Shown in pieces: positions 11,888 to 25,216 of a stretch of DNA of 64,000 bases. Made by a program: the position numbers and the translations under genes. How positions within the stretch are numbered: the first letter of the stretch is position 1; each line of letters starts with the position of its first letter. Under the pieces are notes generated by a model. That model made no database searches and was not told where the DNA came from. It was given only the letters and a program-made list of their open reading frames with translations. Origin of the DNA: Anomaloglossus baeobatrachus (Eukaryota > Chordata > Amphibia > Anura > Aromobatidae); assembly GCF_048569485.1 (NCBI RefSeq), contig NW_027442056.1, forward strand, positions 1 to 64,000, written 5' to 3'.

Positions 11888-13007
11888 CTTCTTAACCCAG
11901 TTTCCAAAAGCAGAACTCGATTCACCTGATTCATATTAGCCCGATTAGCGAATTGAAATGAATTTTTATCTAACACACTTTTTACTTGCTTTATTCATCC
12001 AAATAGCAAACTCATCACCACTCAACTTCACCAACTCTGCTATGTCCCGTGCAGTATCTTGTTGTCAGTCTAATCTAGATCATGTGTAATTGAATGGAAT
12101 AGATCCCTTTTGGACAAAGTGGAGTCAGATGCTGCAGTGACCACAGGTGTGAGAGGATCTACAATTGGCATCTGGTGTTATCTCTCTGCTTCCACTCCAA
12201 ATAAAGTTACCTGTTGTTACCTGAACGTCAAATACTAAGAATGGGCGGCCTATGAAAGAATTAGTACTTTCATTAAGTATACTAAACCGGCTAATTGGGA
12301 ATAGACAAACTGTAAAAAGCCCTCTGAGAAAGCCCCTCTCTAACCTTTGTTAGTAAGCTTTTCTGTAGCCTGCCTGTTGATGTATTTTCGGTTTGAACAG
12401 TGCACAACATGAAGAGACGGAACACTGGCGGCTTGTCACAATGCCCCCCGATGACATCACAATAGCGCTGCTGCCTAGAAAACAAGCTGCGCAGAAGAAG
12501 TTGTTCTTTGGGTGGGAGGGTGGGCTAGTGGAAGGAGGGGGCAATCTCTTTTTTTCCCGGGTGGTAGGGGGATGACAGGAGAAGGGAAGCGGGTGGTGAG
12601 AAAGGTACAGAGGGCAGGGTTTTTGGGCTGGGAAGGAAAGGGAAAAGATTAGGGTTTGGGGATGATGAAAGGGCTTTCTACGGGTAAGGATGGCAAAGGG
12701 TGGCAGTGACGGAAAGTCAGGCAACCTGTCCTGTCCGTCTTTTTGTATCGTGAATTGGAAAGACTGCAAGGGGGAGGGGAGTTGCTTGCGCCCTAAAGGA
12801 GGAGTTATTCAGATTCATTGCAGTGGGCGGCGGCTGCAAAACGCACCATTCTTCTTGTTTTTGCTCTGCAAAGCAGCCTTTTCAAGGGTTGGCTTGGGTG
12901 ACAAAATGTCTTGTGTAGGCGTGGGTTTGTCTCCCTCTCGCTCTCTCTCCCTAAGATGTGTCCGGCATAGGCCAGGGTGCCACTCGAGGCCCAAACCAAT
13001 TCTGGTT

Positions 13008-13379
13008 ATCGCTTCTCGGCCTTTTGGCTAAGATCAAGTATAGTTTGGGAGGGTACTACCTTGGTTGGTGCTAAAAGGTGCCAGGGTATTGCACAACTGC
13101 TGGCCTTGGGGGAGTGTGCATCGTAGGATGTCATAGCTCTCTTGTGACGGACAGTTACCTGGGCAACGAGAGGCGGTCACTTTATTATTTTCAAACTCAT
13201 CCTTCAAAAAAAAAAAAAAAAAAAAAAAATCTGTTCTTATCAGTTTAATATCTGATACGTCCCCTATCTGGGGACCATATATTAAATGGATTTTTAGAAC
13301 AGGGAGATGGAAAAAGAGCTTGCTCTGTCCACTCCACGCATTGACCTGGTATTGCAGTACCTCCAGGAACGGTGCACCC
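13008..13379 (+). pseudogene. RNU2: U2 gene split by insert A
   Basis: U2 nt 1-37 (13008..13044) and nt 38-188 (13229..13379) flank a 184-bp insert, with no U2 base lost or duplicated. The 5' piece has A instead of G at nt 33 (13040), a change inside the branch-point recognition sequence. The promoter (PSE candidate 12944..12960) and 3' box (13392..13406) are intact, so a chimeric RNA could be made, but not a working U2. The spacer upstream has two G-to-T changes at 12623 and 12624. Confidence 0.93.
13045..13228 (+). mobile_element. Insert A: poly(A)-tailed 3' end of a U2-specific non-LTR element
   Basis: A 184-bp insert lies between U2 nt 37 and 38, in the same orientation as U2, and ends in a run of 24 A (13206..13229, the last being U2 A38). 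The 3' poly(A) and an exact site shared with five other inserts indicate target-primed reverse transcription. It has no coding capacity, so it is either a strongly 5'-truncated copy or a short non-autonomous element. Two blocks (13089..13113 and 13153..13180) resemble blocks in insert B, so the two are relatives. U2-directed families such as Keno and Utopia are known, but I cannot assign it without a database search. Confidence 0.85.
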
Positions 13380-14499
13380 CTTCTTAACCCAGTTTCCAAA
13401 AGCAGAACTCGATTCACCTGATTCATATTAGCCCGATTAGCGAATTGAAATGAATTTTTATCTAACACACTTTTTACTTGCTTTATTCATCCAAATAGCA
13501 AACTCATCACCACTCAACTTCACCAACTCTGCTATGTCCCGTGCAGTATCTTGTTGTCAGTCTAATCTAGATCATGTGTAATTGAATGGAATAGATCCCT
13601 TTTGGACAAAGTGGAGTCAGATGCTGCAGTGACCACAGGTGTGAGAGGATCTACAATTGGCATCTGGTGTTATCTCTCTGCTTCCACTCCAAATAAAGTT
13701 ACCTGTTGTTACCTGAACGTCAAATACTAAGAATGGGCGGCCTATGAAAGAATTAGTACTTTCATTAAGTATACTAAACCGGCTAATTGGGAATAGACAA
13801 ACTGTAAAAAGCCCTCTGAGAAAGCCCCTCTCTAACCTTTGTTAGTAAGCTTTTCTGTAGCCTGCCTGTTGATGTATTTTCGGTTTGAACAGTGCACAAC
13901 ATGAAGAGACGGAACACTGGCGGCTTGTCACAATGCCCCCCGATGACATCACAATAGCGCTGCTGCCTAGAAAACAAGCTGCGCAGAAGAAGTTGTTCTT
14001 TGGGTGGGAGGGTGGGCTAGTGGAAGGAGGGGGCAATCTCTTTTTTTCCCGGGTGGTAGGGGGATGACAGGAGAAGGGAAGCGGGTGGTGAGAAAGGTAC
14101 AGAGGGCAGGGTTTGGGGGCTGGGAAGGAAAGGGAAAAGATTAGGGTTTGGGGATGATGAAAGGGCTTTCTACGGGTAAGGATGGCAAAGGGTGGCAGTG
14201 ACGGAAAGTCAGGCAACCTGTCCTGTCCGTCTTTTTGTATCGTGAATTGGAAAGACTGCAAGGGGGAGGGGAGTTGCTTGCGCCCTAAAGGAGGAGTTAT
14301 TCAGATTCATTGCAGTGGGCGGCGGCTGCAAAACGCACCATTCTTCTTGTTTTTGCTCTGCAAAGCAGCCTTTTCAAGGGTTGGCTTGGGTGACAAAATG
14401 TCTTGTGTAGGCGTGGGTTTGTCTCCCTCTCGCTCTCTCTCCCTAAGATGTGTCCGGCATAGGCCAGGGTGCCACTCGAGGCCCAAACCAATTCTGGTT

Positions 14500-14903
14500 A
14501 TCGCTTCTCGGCCTTTTGGCTAAGATCAAGTGTAGTCCCTTCATTGGGTTTGCCTTGGTCTTGGCTGGGAGGGGCCCGGGCTTGCACAACCGCCGGCCTC
14601 GGGGATTGTTGCGCCTTTTGGTGCTTACGTCCCCTTATGGCTGGTGGTTCCTGGGCTCGGGAGGCGATCACCTGCGGCACTGCGCTTTTGTGTGGTGGCC
14701 GATGACCGTTTTCTGAAATTTGCGGATGAAATCTAAAAAAAAAAAAAAAAAAATCTGTTCTTATCAGTTTAATATCTGATACGTCCCCTATCTGGGGACC
14801 ATATATTAAATGGATTTTTAGAACAGGGAGATGGAAAAAGAGCTTGCTCTGTCCACTCCACGCATTGACCTGGTATTGCAGTACCTCCAGGAACGGTGCA
14901 CCC
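14500..14903 (+). pseudogene. RNU2: U2 gene split by insert B
   Basis: U2 nt 1-37 (14500..14536) and nt 38-188 (14753..14903) flank a 216-bp insert. Both parts match the reference copy and the junction is exact, with no duplication. PSE candidate 14436..14452; 3' box 14916..14930. It lies in the unit directly next to the copy carrying insert A. Confidence 0.93.
14537..14752 (+). mobile_element. Insert B: GC-rich poly(A)-tailed non-LTR 3' end
   Basis: A 216-bp insert lies at the same U37/A38 site and ends in 19 A (14735..14753 including A38). It is GC-rich and CpG-rich. The block TTGCACAACCGCCGGCCTC starting at 14583 aligns with insert A at 13089 with mainly C/T differences, and 14646..14671 aligns with 13153..13180. 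The rest is not alignable by eye. It looks like the 3' untranslated end of a related but distinct element lineage, with no reverse transcriptase sequence. Confidence 0.85.
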
Positions 14904-16023
14904 CTTCTTAACCCAGTTTCCAAAAGCAGAACTCGATTCACCTGATTCATATTAGCCCGATTAGCGAATTGAAATGAATTTTTATCTAACACACTTTTTA
15001 CTTGCTTTATTCATCCAAATAGCAAACTCATCACCACTCAACTTCACCAACTCTGCTATGTCCCGTGCAGTATCTTGTTGTCAGTCTAATCTAGATCATG
15101 TGTAATTGAATGGAATAGATCCCTTTTGGACAAAGTGGAGTCAGATGCTGCAGTGACCACAGGTGTGAGAGGATCTACAATTGGCATCTGGTGTTATCTC
15201 TCTGCTTCCACTCCAAATAAAGTTACCTGTTGTTACCTGAACGTCAAATACTAAGAATGGGCGGCCTATGAAAGAATTAGTACTTTCATTAAGTATACTA
15301 AACCGGCTAATTGGGAATAGACAAACTGTAAAAAGCCCTCTGAGAAAGCCCCTCTCTAACCTTTGTTAGTAAGCTTTTCTGTAGCCTGCCTGTTGATGTA
15401 TTTTCGGTTTGAACAGTGCACAACATGAAGAGACGGAACACTGGCGGCTTGTCACAATGCCCCCCGATGACATCACAATAGCGCTGCTGCCTAGAAAACA
15501 AGCTGCGCAGAAGAAGTTGTTCTTTGGGTGGGAGGGTGGGCTAGTGGAAGGAGGGGGCAATCTCTTTTTTTCCCGGGTGGTAGGGGGATGACAGGAGAAG
15601 GGAAGCGGGTGGTGAGAAAGGTACAGAGGGCAGGGTTTGGGGGCTGGGAAGGAAAGGGAAAAGATTAGGGTTTGGGGATGATGAAAGGGCTTTCTACGGG
15701 TAAGGATGGCAAAGGGTGGCAGTGACGGAAAGTCAGGCAACCTGTCCTGTCCGTCTTTTTGTATCGTGAATTGGAAAGACTGCAAGGGGGAGGGGAGTTG
15801 CTTGCGCCCTAAAGGAGGAGTTATTCAGATTCATTGCAGTGGGCGGCGGCTGCAAAACGCACCATTCTTCTTGTTTTTGCTCTGCAAAGCAGCCTTTTCA
15901 AGGGTTGGCTTGGGTGACAAAATGTCTTGTGTAGGCGTGGGTTTGTCTCCCTCTCGCTCTCTCTCCCTAAGATGTGTCCGGCATAGGCCAGGGTGCCACT
16001 CGAGGCCCAAACCAATTCTGGTT

Positions 16024-16211
16024 ATCGCTTCTCGGCCTTTTGGCTAAGATCAAGTGTAGTATCTGTTCTTATCAGTTTAATATCTGATACGTCCCCTATC
16101 TGGGGACCATATATTAAATGGATTTTTAGAACAGGGAGATGGAAAAAGAGCTTGCTCTGTCCACTCCACGCATTGACCTGGTATTGCAGTACCTCCAGGA
16201 ACGGTGCACCC
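16024..16211 (+). ncRNA. RNU2: U2 snRNA, uninterrupted
   Basis: It matches the reference copy. PSE candidate 15960..15976; 3' box 16224..16238. Confidence 0.97.
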
Positions 16212-17331
16212 CTTCTTAACCCAGTTTCCAAAAGCAGAACTCGATTCACCTGATTCATATTAGCCCGATTAGCGAATTGAAATGAATTTTTATCTAACAC
16301 ACTTTTTACTTGCTTTATTCATCCAAATAGCAAACTCATCACCACTCAACTTCACCAACTCTGCTATGTCCCGTGCAGTATCTTGTTGTCAGTCTAATCT
16401 AGATCATGTGTAATTGAATGGAATAGATCCCTTTTGGACAAAGTGGAGTCAGATGCTGCAGTGACCACAGGTGTGAGAGGATCTACAATTGGCATCTGGT
16501 GTTATCTCTCTGCTTCCACTCCAAATAAAGTTACCTGTTGTTACCTGAACGTCAAATACTAAGAATGGGCGGCCTATGAAAGAATTAGTACTTTCATTAA
16601 GTATACTAAACCGGCTAATTGGGAATAGACAAACTGTAAAAAGCCCTCTGAGAAAGCCCCTCTCTAACCTTTGTTAGTAAGCTTTTCTGTAGCCTGCCTG
16701 TTGATGTATTTTCGGTTTGAACAGTGCACAACATGAAGAGACGGAACACTGGCGGCTTGTCACAATGCCCCCCGATGACATCACAATAGCGCTGCTGCCT
16801 AGAAAACAAGCTGCGCAGAAGAAGTTGTTCTTTGGGTGGGAGGGTGGGCTAGTGGAAGGAGGGGGCAATCTCTTTTTTTCCCGGGTGGTAGGGGGATGAC
16901 AGGAGAAGGGAAGCGGGTGGTGAGAAAGGTACAGAGGGCAGGGTTTGGGGGCTGGGAAGGAAAGGGAAAAGATTAGGGTTTGGGGATGATGAAAGGGCTT
17001 TCTACGGGTAAGGATGGCAAAGGGTGGCAGTGACGGAAAGTCAGGCAACCTGTCCTGTCCGTCTTTTTGTATCGTGAATTGGAAAGACTGCAAGGGGGAG
17101 GGGAGTTGCTTGCGCCCTAAAGGAGGAGTTATTCAGATTCATTGCAGTGGGCGGCGGCTGCAAAACGCACCATTCTTCTTGTTTTTGCTCTGCAAAGCAG
17201 CCTTTTCAAGGGTTGGCTTGGGTGACAAAATGTCTTGTGTAGGCGTGGGTTTGTCTCCCTCTCGCTCTCTCTCCCTAAGATGTGTCCGGCATAGGCCAGG
17301 GTGCCACTCGAGGCCCAAATCAATTCTGGTT

Positions 17332-17519
17332 ATCGCTTCTCGGCCTTTTGGCTAAGATCAAGTGTAGTATCTGTTCTTATCAGTTTAATATCTGATACGT
17401 CCCCTATCTGGGGACCATATATTAAATGGATTTTTAGAACAGGGAGATGGAAAAAGAGCTTGCTCTGTCCACTCCACGCATTGACCTGGTATTGCAGTAC
17501 CTCCAGGAACGGTGCACCC
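17332..17519 (+). ncRNA. RNU2: U2 snRNA, uninterrupted
   Basis: It matches the reference copy. PSE candidate 17268..17284; 3' box 17532..17546. There is a private C-to-T change at 17320 (-12), in the CCAAT-like stretch just upstream of the start. Confidence 0.97.
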
Positions 17520-18639
17520 CTTCTTAACCCAGTTTCCAAAAGCAGAACTCGATTCACCTGATTCATATTAGCCCGATTAGCGAATTGAAATGAATTTTTA
17601 TCTAACACACTTTTTACTTGCTTTATTCATCCAAATAGCAAACTCATCACCACTCAACTTCACCAACTCTGCTATGTCCCGTGCAGTATCTTGTTGTCAG
17701 TCTAATCTAGATCATGTGTAATTGAATGGAATAGATCCCTTTTGGACAAAGTGGAGTCAGATGCTGCAGTGACCACAGGTGTGAGAGGATCTACAATTGG
17801 CATCTGGTGTTATCTCTCTGCTTCCACTCCAAATAAAGTTACCTGTTGTTACCTGAACGTCAAATACTAAGAATGGGCGGCCTATGAAAGAATTAGTACT
17901 TTCATTAAGTATACTAAACCGGCTAATTGGGAATAGACAAACTGTAAAAAGCCCTCTGAGAAAGCCCCTCTCTAACCTTTGTTAGTAAGCTTTTCTGTAG
18001 CCTGCCTGTTGATGTATTTTCGGTTTGAACAGTGCACAACATGAAGAGACGGAACACTGGCGGCTTGTCACAATGCCCCCCGATGACATCACAATAGCGC
18101 TGCTGCCTAGAAAACAAGCTGCGCAGAAGAAGTTGTTCTTTGGGTGGGAGGGTGGGCTAGTGGAAGGAGGGGGCAATCTCTTTTTTTCCCGGGTGGTAGG
18201 GGGATGACAGGAGAAGGGAAGCGGGTGGTGAGAAAGGTACAGAGGGCAGGGTTTGGGGGCTGGGAAGGAAAGGGAAAAGATTAGGGTTTGGGGATGATGA
18301 AAGGGCTTTCTACGGGTAAGGATGGCAAAGGGTGGCAGTGACGGAAAGTCAGGCAACCTGTCCTGTCCGTCTTTTTGTATCGTGAATTGGAAAGACTGCA
18401 AGGGGGAGGGGAGTTGCTTGCGCCCTAAAGGAGGAGTTATTCAGATTCATTGCAGTGGGCGGCGGCTGCAAAACGCACCATTCTTCTTGTTTTTGCTCTG
18501 CAAAGCAGCCTTTTCAAGGGTTGGCTTGGGTGACAAAATGTCTTGTGTAGGCGTGGGTTTGTCTCCCTCTCGCTCTCTCTCCCTAAGATGTGTCCGGCAT
18601 AGGCCAGGGTGCCACTCGAGGCCCAAACCAATTCTGGTT

Positions 18640-18827
18640 ATCGCTTCTCGGCCTTTTGGCTAAGATCAAGTGTAGTATCTGTTCTTATCAGTTTAATATC
18701 TGATACGTCCCCTATCTGGGGACCATATATTAAATGGATTTTTAGAACAGGGAGATGGAAAAAGAGCTTGCTCTGTCCACTCCACGCATTGACCTGGTAT
18801 TGCAGTACCTCCAGGAACGGTGCACCC
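18640..18827 (+). ncRNA. RNU2: U2 snRNA, uninterrupted
   Basis: It matches the reference copy. PSE candidate 18576..18592; 3' box 18840..18854. Confidence 0.97.
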
Positions 18828-19947
18828 CTTCTTAACCCAGTTTCCAAAAGCAGAACTCGATTCACCTGATTCATATTAGCCCGATTAGCGAATTGAAATG
18901 AATTTTTATCTAACACACTTTTTACTTGCTTTATTCATCCAAATAGCAAACTCATCACCACTCAACTTCACCAACTCTGCTATGTCCCGTGCAGTATCTT
19001 GTTGTCAGTCTAATCTAGATCATGTGTAATTGAATGGAATAGATCCCTTTTGGACAAAGTGGAGTCAGATGCTGCAGTGACCACAGGTGTGAGAGGATCT
19101 ACAATTGGCATCTGGTGTTATCTCTCTGCTTCCACTCCAAATAAAGTTACCTGTTGTTACCTGAACGTCAAATACTAAGAATGGGCGGCCTATGAAAGAA
19201 TTAGTACTTTCATTAAGTATACTAAACCGGCTAATTGGGAATAGACAAACTGTAAAAAGCCCTCTGAGAAAGCCCCTCTCTAACCTTTGTTAGTAAGCTT
19301 TTCTGTAGCCTGCCTGTTGATGTATTTTCGGTTTGAACAGTGCACAACATGAAGAGACGGAACACTGGCGGCTTGTCACAATGCCCCCCGATGACATCAC
19401 AATAGCGCTGCTGCCTAGAAAACAAGCTGCGCAGAAGAAGTTGTTCTTTGGGTGGGAGGGTGGGCTAGTGGAAGGAGGGGGCAATCTCTTTTTTTCCCGG
19501 GTGGTAGGGGGATGACAGGAGAAGGGAAGCGGGTGGTGAGAAAGGTACAGAGGGCAGGGTTTGGGGGCTGGGAAGGAAAGGGAAAAGATTAGGGTTTGGG
19601 GATGATGAAAGGGCTTTCTACGGGTAAGGATGGCAAAGGGTGGCAGTGACGGAAAGTCAGGCAACCTGTCCTGTCCGTCTTTTTGTATCGTGAATTGGAA
19701 AGACTGCAAGGGGGAGGGGAGTTGCTTGCGCCCTAAAGGAGGAGTTATTCAGATTCATTGCAGTGGGCGGCGGCTGCAAAACGCACCATTCTTCTTGTTT
19801 TTGCTCTGCAAAGCAGCCTTTTCAAGGGTTGGCTTGGGTGACAAAATGTCTTGTGTAGGCGTGGGTTTGTCTCCCTCTCGCTCTCTCTCCCTAAGATGTG
19901 TCCGGCATAGGCCAGGGTGCCACTCGAGGCCCAAACCAATTCTGGTT

Positions 19948-20135
19948 ATCGCTTCTCGGCCTTTTGGCTAAGATCAAGTGTAGTATCTGTTCTTATCAGT
20001 TTAATATCTGATACGTCCCCTATCTGGGGACCATATATTAAATGGATTTTTAGAACAGGGAGATGGAAAAAGAGCTTGCTCTGTCCACTCCACGCATTGA
20101 CCTGGTATTGCAGTACCTCCAGGAACGGTGCACCC
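19948..20135 (+). ncRNA. RNU2: U2 snRNA, uninterrupted
   Basis: It matches the reference copy. PSE candidate 19884..19900; 3' box 20148..20162. Confidence 0.97.
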
Positions 20136-21255
20136 CTTCTTAACCCAGTTTCCAAAAGCAGAACTCGATTCACCTGATTCATATTAGCCCGATTAGCGAA
20201 TTGAAATGAATTTTTATCTAACACACTTTTTACTTGCTTTATTCATCCAAATAGCAAACTCATCACCACTCAACTTCACCAACTCTGCTATGTCCCGTGC
20301 AGTATCTTGTTGTCAGTCTAATCTAGATCATGTGTAATTGAATGGAATAGATCCCTTTTGGACAAAGTGGAGTCAGATGCTGCAGTGACCACAGGTGTGA
20401 GAGGATCTACAATTGGCATCTGGTGTTATCTCTCTGCTTCCACTCCAAATAAAGTTACCTGTTGTTACCTGAACGTCAAATACTAAGAATGGGCGGCCTA
20501 TGAAAGAATTAGTACTTTCATTAAGTATACTAAACCGGCTAATTGGGAATAGACAAACTGTAAAAAGCCCTCTGAGAAAGCCCCTCTCTAACCTTTGTTA
20601 GTAAGCTTTTCTGTAGCCTGCCTGTTGATGTATTTTCGGTTTGAACAGTGCACAACATGAAGAGACGGAACACTGGCGGCTTGTCACAATGCCCCCCGAT
20701 GACATCACAATAGCGCTGCTGCCTAGAAAACAAGCTGCGCAGAAGAAGTTGTTCTTTGGGTGGGAGGGTGGGCTAGTGGAAGGAGGGGGCAATCTCTTTT
20801 TTTCCCGGGTGGTAGGGGGATGACAGGAGAAGGGAAGCGGGTGGTGAGAAAGGTACAGAGGGCAGGGTTTGGGGGCTGGGAAGGAAAGGGAAAAGATTAG
20901 GGTTTGGGGATGATGAAAGGGCTTTCTACGGGTAAGGATGGCAAAGGGTGGCAGTGACGGAAAGTCAGGCAACCTGTCCTGTCCGTCTTTTTGTATCGTG
21001 AATTGGAAAGACTGCAAGGGGGAGGGGAGTTGCTTGCGCCCTAAAGGAGGAGTTATTCAGATTCATTGCAGTGGGCGGCGGCTGCAAAACGCACCATTCT
21101 TCTTGTTTTTGCTCTGCAAAGCAGCCTTTTCAAGGGTTGGCTTGGGTGACAAAATGTCTTGTGTAGGCGTGGGTTTGTCTCCCTCTCGCTCTCTCTCCCT
21201 AAGATGTGTCCGGCATAGGCCAGGGTGCCACTCGAGGCCCAAACCAATTCTGGTT

Positions 21256-21443
21256 ATCGCTTCTCGGCCTTTTGGCTAAGATCAAGTGTAGTATCTGTTC
21301 TTATCAGTTTAATATCTGATACGTCCCCTATCTGGGGACCATATATTAAATGGATTTTTAGAACAGGGAGATGGAAAAAGAGCTTGCTCTGTCCACTCCA
21401 CGCATTGACCTGGTATTGCAGTACCTCCAGGAACGGTGCACCC
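21256..21443 (+). ncRNA. RNU2: U2 snRNA, uninterrupted
   Basis: It matches the reference copy. PSE candidate 21192..21208; 3' box 21456..21470. Confidence 0.97.
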
Positions 21444-22563
21444 CTTCTTAACCCAGTTTCCAAAAGCAGAACTCGATTCACCTGATTCATATTAGCCCGA
21501 TTAGCGAATTGAAATGAATTTTTATCTAACACACTTTTTACTTGCTTTATTCATCCAAATAGCAAACTCATCACCACTCAACTTCACCAACTCTGCTATG
21601 TCCCGTGCAGTATCTTGTTGTCAGTCTAATCTAGATCATGTGTAATTGAATGGAATAGATCCCTTTTGGACAAAGTGGAGTCAGATGCTGCAGTGACCAC
21701 AGGTGTGAGAGGATCTACAATTGGCATCTGGTGTTATCTCTCTGCTTCCACTCCAAATAAAGTTACCTGTTGTTACCTGAACGTCAAATACTAAGAATGG
21801 GCGGCCTATGAAAGAATTAGTACTTTCATTAAGTATACTAAACCGGCTAATTGGGAATAGACAAACTGTAAAAAGCCCTCTGAGAAAGCCCCTCTCTAAC
21901 CTTTGTTAGTAAGCTTTTCTGTAGCCTGCCTGTTGATGTATTTTCGGTTTGAACAGTGCACAACATGAAGAGACGGAACACTGGCGGCTTGTCACAATGC
22001 CCCCCGATGACATCACAATAGCGCTGCTGCCTAGAAAACAAGCTGCGCAGAAGAAGTTGTTCTTTGGGTGGGAGGGTGGGCTAGTGGAAGGAGGGGGCAA
22101 TCTCTTTTTTTCCCGGGTGGTAGGGGGATGACAGGAGAAGGGAAGCGGGTGGTGAGAAAGGTACAGAGGGCAGGGTTTGGGGGCTGGGAAGGAAAGGGAA
22201 AAGATTAGGGTTTGGGGATGATGAAAGGGCTTTCTACGGGTAAGGATGGCAAAGGGTGGCAGTGACGGAAAGTCAGGCAACCTGTCCTGTCCGTCTTTTT
22301 GTATCGTGAATTGGAAAGACTGCAAGGGGGAGGGGAGTTGCTTGCGCCCTAAAGGAGGAGTTATTCAGATTCATTGCAGTGGGCGGCGGCTGCAAAACGC
22401 ACCATTCTTCTTGTTTTTGCTCTGCAAAGCAGCCTTTTCAAGGGTTGGCTTGGGTGACAAAATGTCTTGTGTAGGCGTGGGTTTGTCTCCCTCTCGCTCT
22501 CTCTCCCTAAGATGTGTCCGGCATAGGCCAGGGTGCCACTCGAGGCCCAAACCATTTCTGGTT

Positions 22564-22751
22564 ATCGCTTCTCGGCCTTTTGGCTAAGATCAAGTGTAGT
22601 ATCTGTTCTTATCAGTTTAATATCTGATACGTCCCCTATCTGGGGACCATATATTAAATGGATTTTTAGAACAGGGAGATGGAAAAAGAGCTTGCTCTGT
22701 CCACTCCACGCATTGACCTGGTATTGCAGTACCTCCAGGAACGGTGCACCC
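22564..22751 (+). ncRNA. RNU2: U2 snRNA, uninterrupted
   Basis: It matches the reference copy. PSE candidate 22500..22516; 3' box 22764..22778. There is a private A-to-T change at 22555 (-9). Confidence 0.97.
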
Positions 22752-23871
22752 CTTCTTAACCCAGTTTCCAAAAGCAGAACTCGATTCACCTGATTCATAT
22801 TAGCCCGATTAGCGAATTGAAATGAATTTTTATCTAACACACTTTTTACTTGCTTTATTCATCCAAATAGCAAACTCATCACCACTCAACTTCACCAACT
22901 CTGCTATGTCCCGTGCAGTATCTTGTTGTCAGTCTAATCTAGATCATGTGTAATTGAATGGAATAGATCCCTTTTGGACAAAGTGGAGTCAGATGCTGCA
23001 GTGACCACAGGTGTGAGAGGATCTACAATTGGCATCTGGTGTTATCTCTCTGCTTCCACTCCAAATAAAGTTACCTGTTGTTACCTGAACGTCAAATACT
23101 AAGAATGGGCGGCCTATGAAAGAATTAGTACTTTCATTAAGTATACTAAACCGGCTAATTGGGAATAGACAAACTGTAAAAAGCCCTCTGAGAAAGCCCC
23201 TCTCTAACCTTTGTTAGTAAGCTTTTCTGTAGCCTGCCTGTTGATGTATTTTCGGTTTGAACAGTGCACAACATGAAGAGACGGAACACTGGCGGCTTGT
23301 CACAATGCCCCCCGATGACATCACAATAGCGCTGCTGCCTAGAAAACAAGCTGCGCAGAAGAAGTTGTTCTTTGGGTGGGAGGGTGGGCTAGTGGAAGGA
23401 GGGGGCAATCTCTTTTTTTCCCGGGTGGTAGGGGGATGACAGGAGAAGGGAAGCGGGTGGTGAGAAAGGTACAGAGGGCAGGGTTTGGGGGCTGGGAAGG
23501 AAAGGGAAAAGATTAGGGTTTGGGGATGATGAAAGGGCTTTCTACGGATAAGGATGGCAAAGGGTGGCAGTGACGGAAAGTCAGGCAACCTGTCCTGTCC
23601 GTCTTTTTGTATCGTGAATTGGAAAGACTGCAAGGGGGAGGGGAGTTGCTTGCGCCCTAAAGGAGGAGTTATTCAGATTCATTGCAGTGGGCGGCGGCTG
23701 CAAAACGCACCATTCTTCTTGTTTTTGCTCTGCAAAGCAGCCTTTTCAAGGGTTGGCTTGGGTGACAAAATGTCTTGTGTAGGCGTGGGTTTGTCTCCCT
23801 CTCGCTCTCTCTCCCTAAGATGTGTCCGGCATAGGCCAGGGTGCCACTCGAGGCCCAAACCAATTCTGGTT

Positions 23872-24059
23872 ATCGCTTCTCGGCCTTTTGGCTAAGATCA
23901 AGTGTAGTATCTGTTCTTATCAGTTTAATATCTGATACGTCCCCTATCTGGGGACCATATATTAAATGGATTTTTAGAACAGGGAGATGGAAAAAGAGCT
24001 TGCTCTGTCCACTCCACGCATTGACCTGGTATTGCAGTACCTCCAGGAACGGTGCACCC
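23872..24059 (+). ncRNA. RNU2: U2 snRNA, uninterrupted
   Basis: It matches the reference copy. PSE candidate 23808..23824; 3' box 24072..24086. There is one private spacer change, G to A at 23548. Confidence 0.97.
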
Positions 24060-25216
24060 CTTCTTAACCCAGTTTCCAAAAGCAGAACTCGATTCACCTG
24101 ATTCATATTAGCCCGATTAGCGAATTGAAATGAATTTTTATCTAACACACTTTTTACTTGCTTTATTCATCCAAATAGCAAACTCATCACCACTCAACTT
24201 CACCAACTCTGCTATGTCCCGTGCAGTATCTTGTTGTCAGTCTAATCTAGATCATGTGTAATTGAATGGAATAGATCCCTTTTGGACAAAGTGGAGTCAG
24301 ATGCTGCAGTGACCACAGGTGTGAGAGGATCTACAATTGGCATCTGGTGTTATCTCTCTGCTTCCACTCCAAATAAAGTTACCTGTTGTTACCTGAACGT
24401 CAAATACTAAGAATGGGCGGCCTATGAAAGAATTAGTACTTTCATTAAGTATACTAAACCGGCTAATTGGGAATAGACAAACTGTAAAAAGCCCTCTGAG
24501 AAAGCCCCTCTCTAACCTTTGTTAGTAAGCTTTTCTGTAGCCTGCCTGTTGATGTATTTTCGGTTTGAACAGTGCACAACATGAAGAGACGGAACACTGG
24601 CGGCTTGTCACAATGCCCCCCGATGACATCACAATAGCGCTGCTGCCTAGAAAACAAGCTGCGCAGAAGAAGTTGTTCTTTGGGTGGGAGGGTGGGCTAG
24701 TGGAAGGAGGGGGCAATCTCTTTTTTTCCCGGGTGGTAGGGGGATGACAGGAGAAGGGAAGCGGGTGGTGAGAAAGGTACAGAGGGCAGGGTTTGGGGGC
24801 TGGGAAGGAAAGGGAAAAGATTAGGGTTTGGGGATGATGAAAGGGCTTTCTACGGGTAAGGATGGCAAAGGGTGGCAGTGACGGAAAGTCAGGCAACCTG
24901 TCCTGTCCGTCTTTTTGTATCGTGAATTGGAAAGACTGCAAGGGGGAGGGGAGTTGCTTGCGCCCTAAAGGAGGAGTTATTCAGATTCATTGCAGTGGGC
25001 GGCGGCTGCAAAACGCACCATTCTTCTTGATTTTGCTCTGCAAAGCAGCCTTTTCAAGGGTTGGCTTGGGTGACAAAATGTCTTGTGTAGGCGTGGGTTT
25101 GTCTCCCTCTCGCTCTCTCTCCCTAAGATGTGTCCGGCATAGGCCAGGGTGCCACTCGAGGCCCAAACCAATTCTGGTTATCGCTTCTCGGCCTTTTGGC
25201 TAAGATCAAGTGTAGT

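Noticed and set aside
13045-14752. Reverse transcriptase or endonuclease remnants in inserts A and B
   Set aside because: Open frames through these inserts are short and join U2 antisense to poly(T). I saw no RT or nuclease motif.
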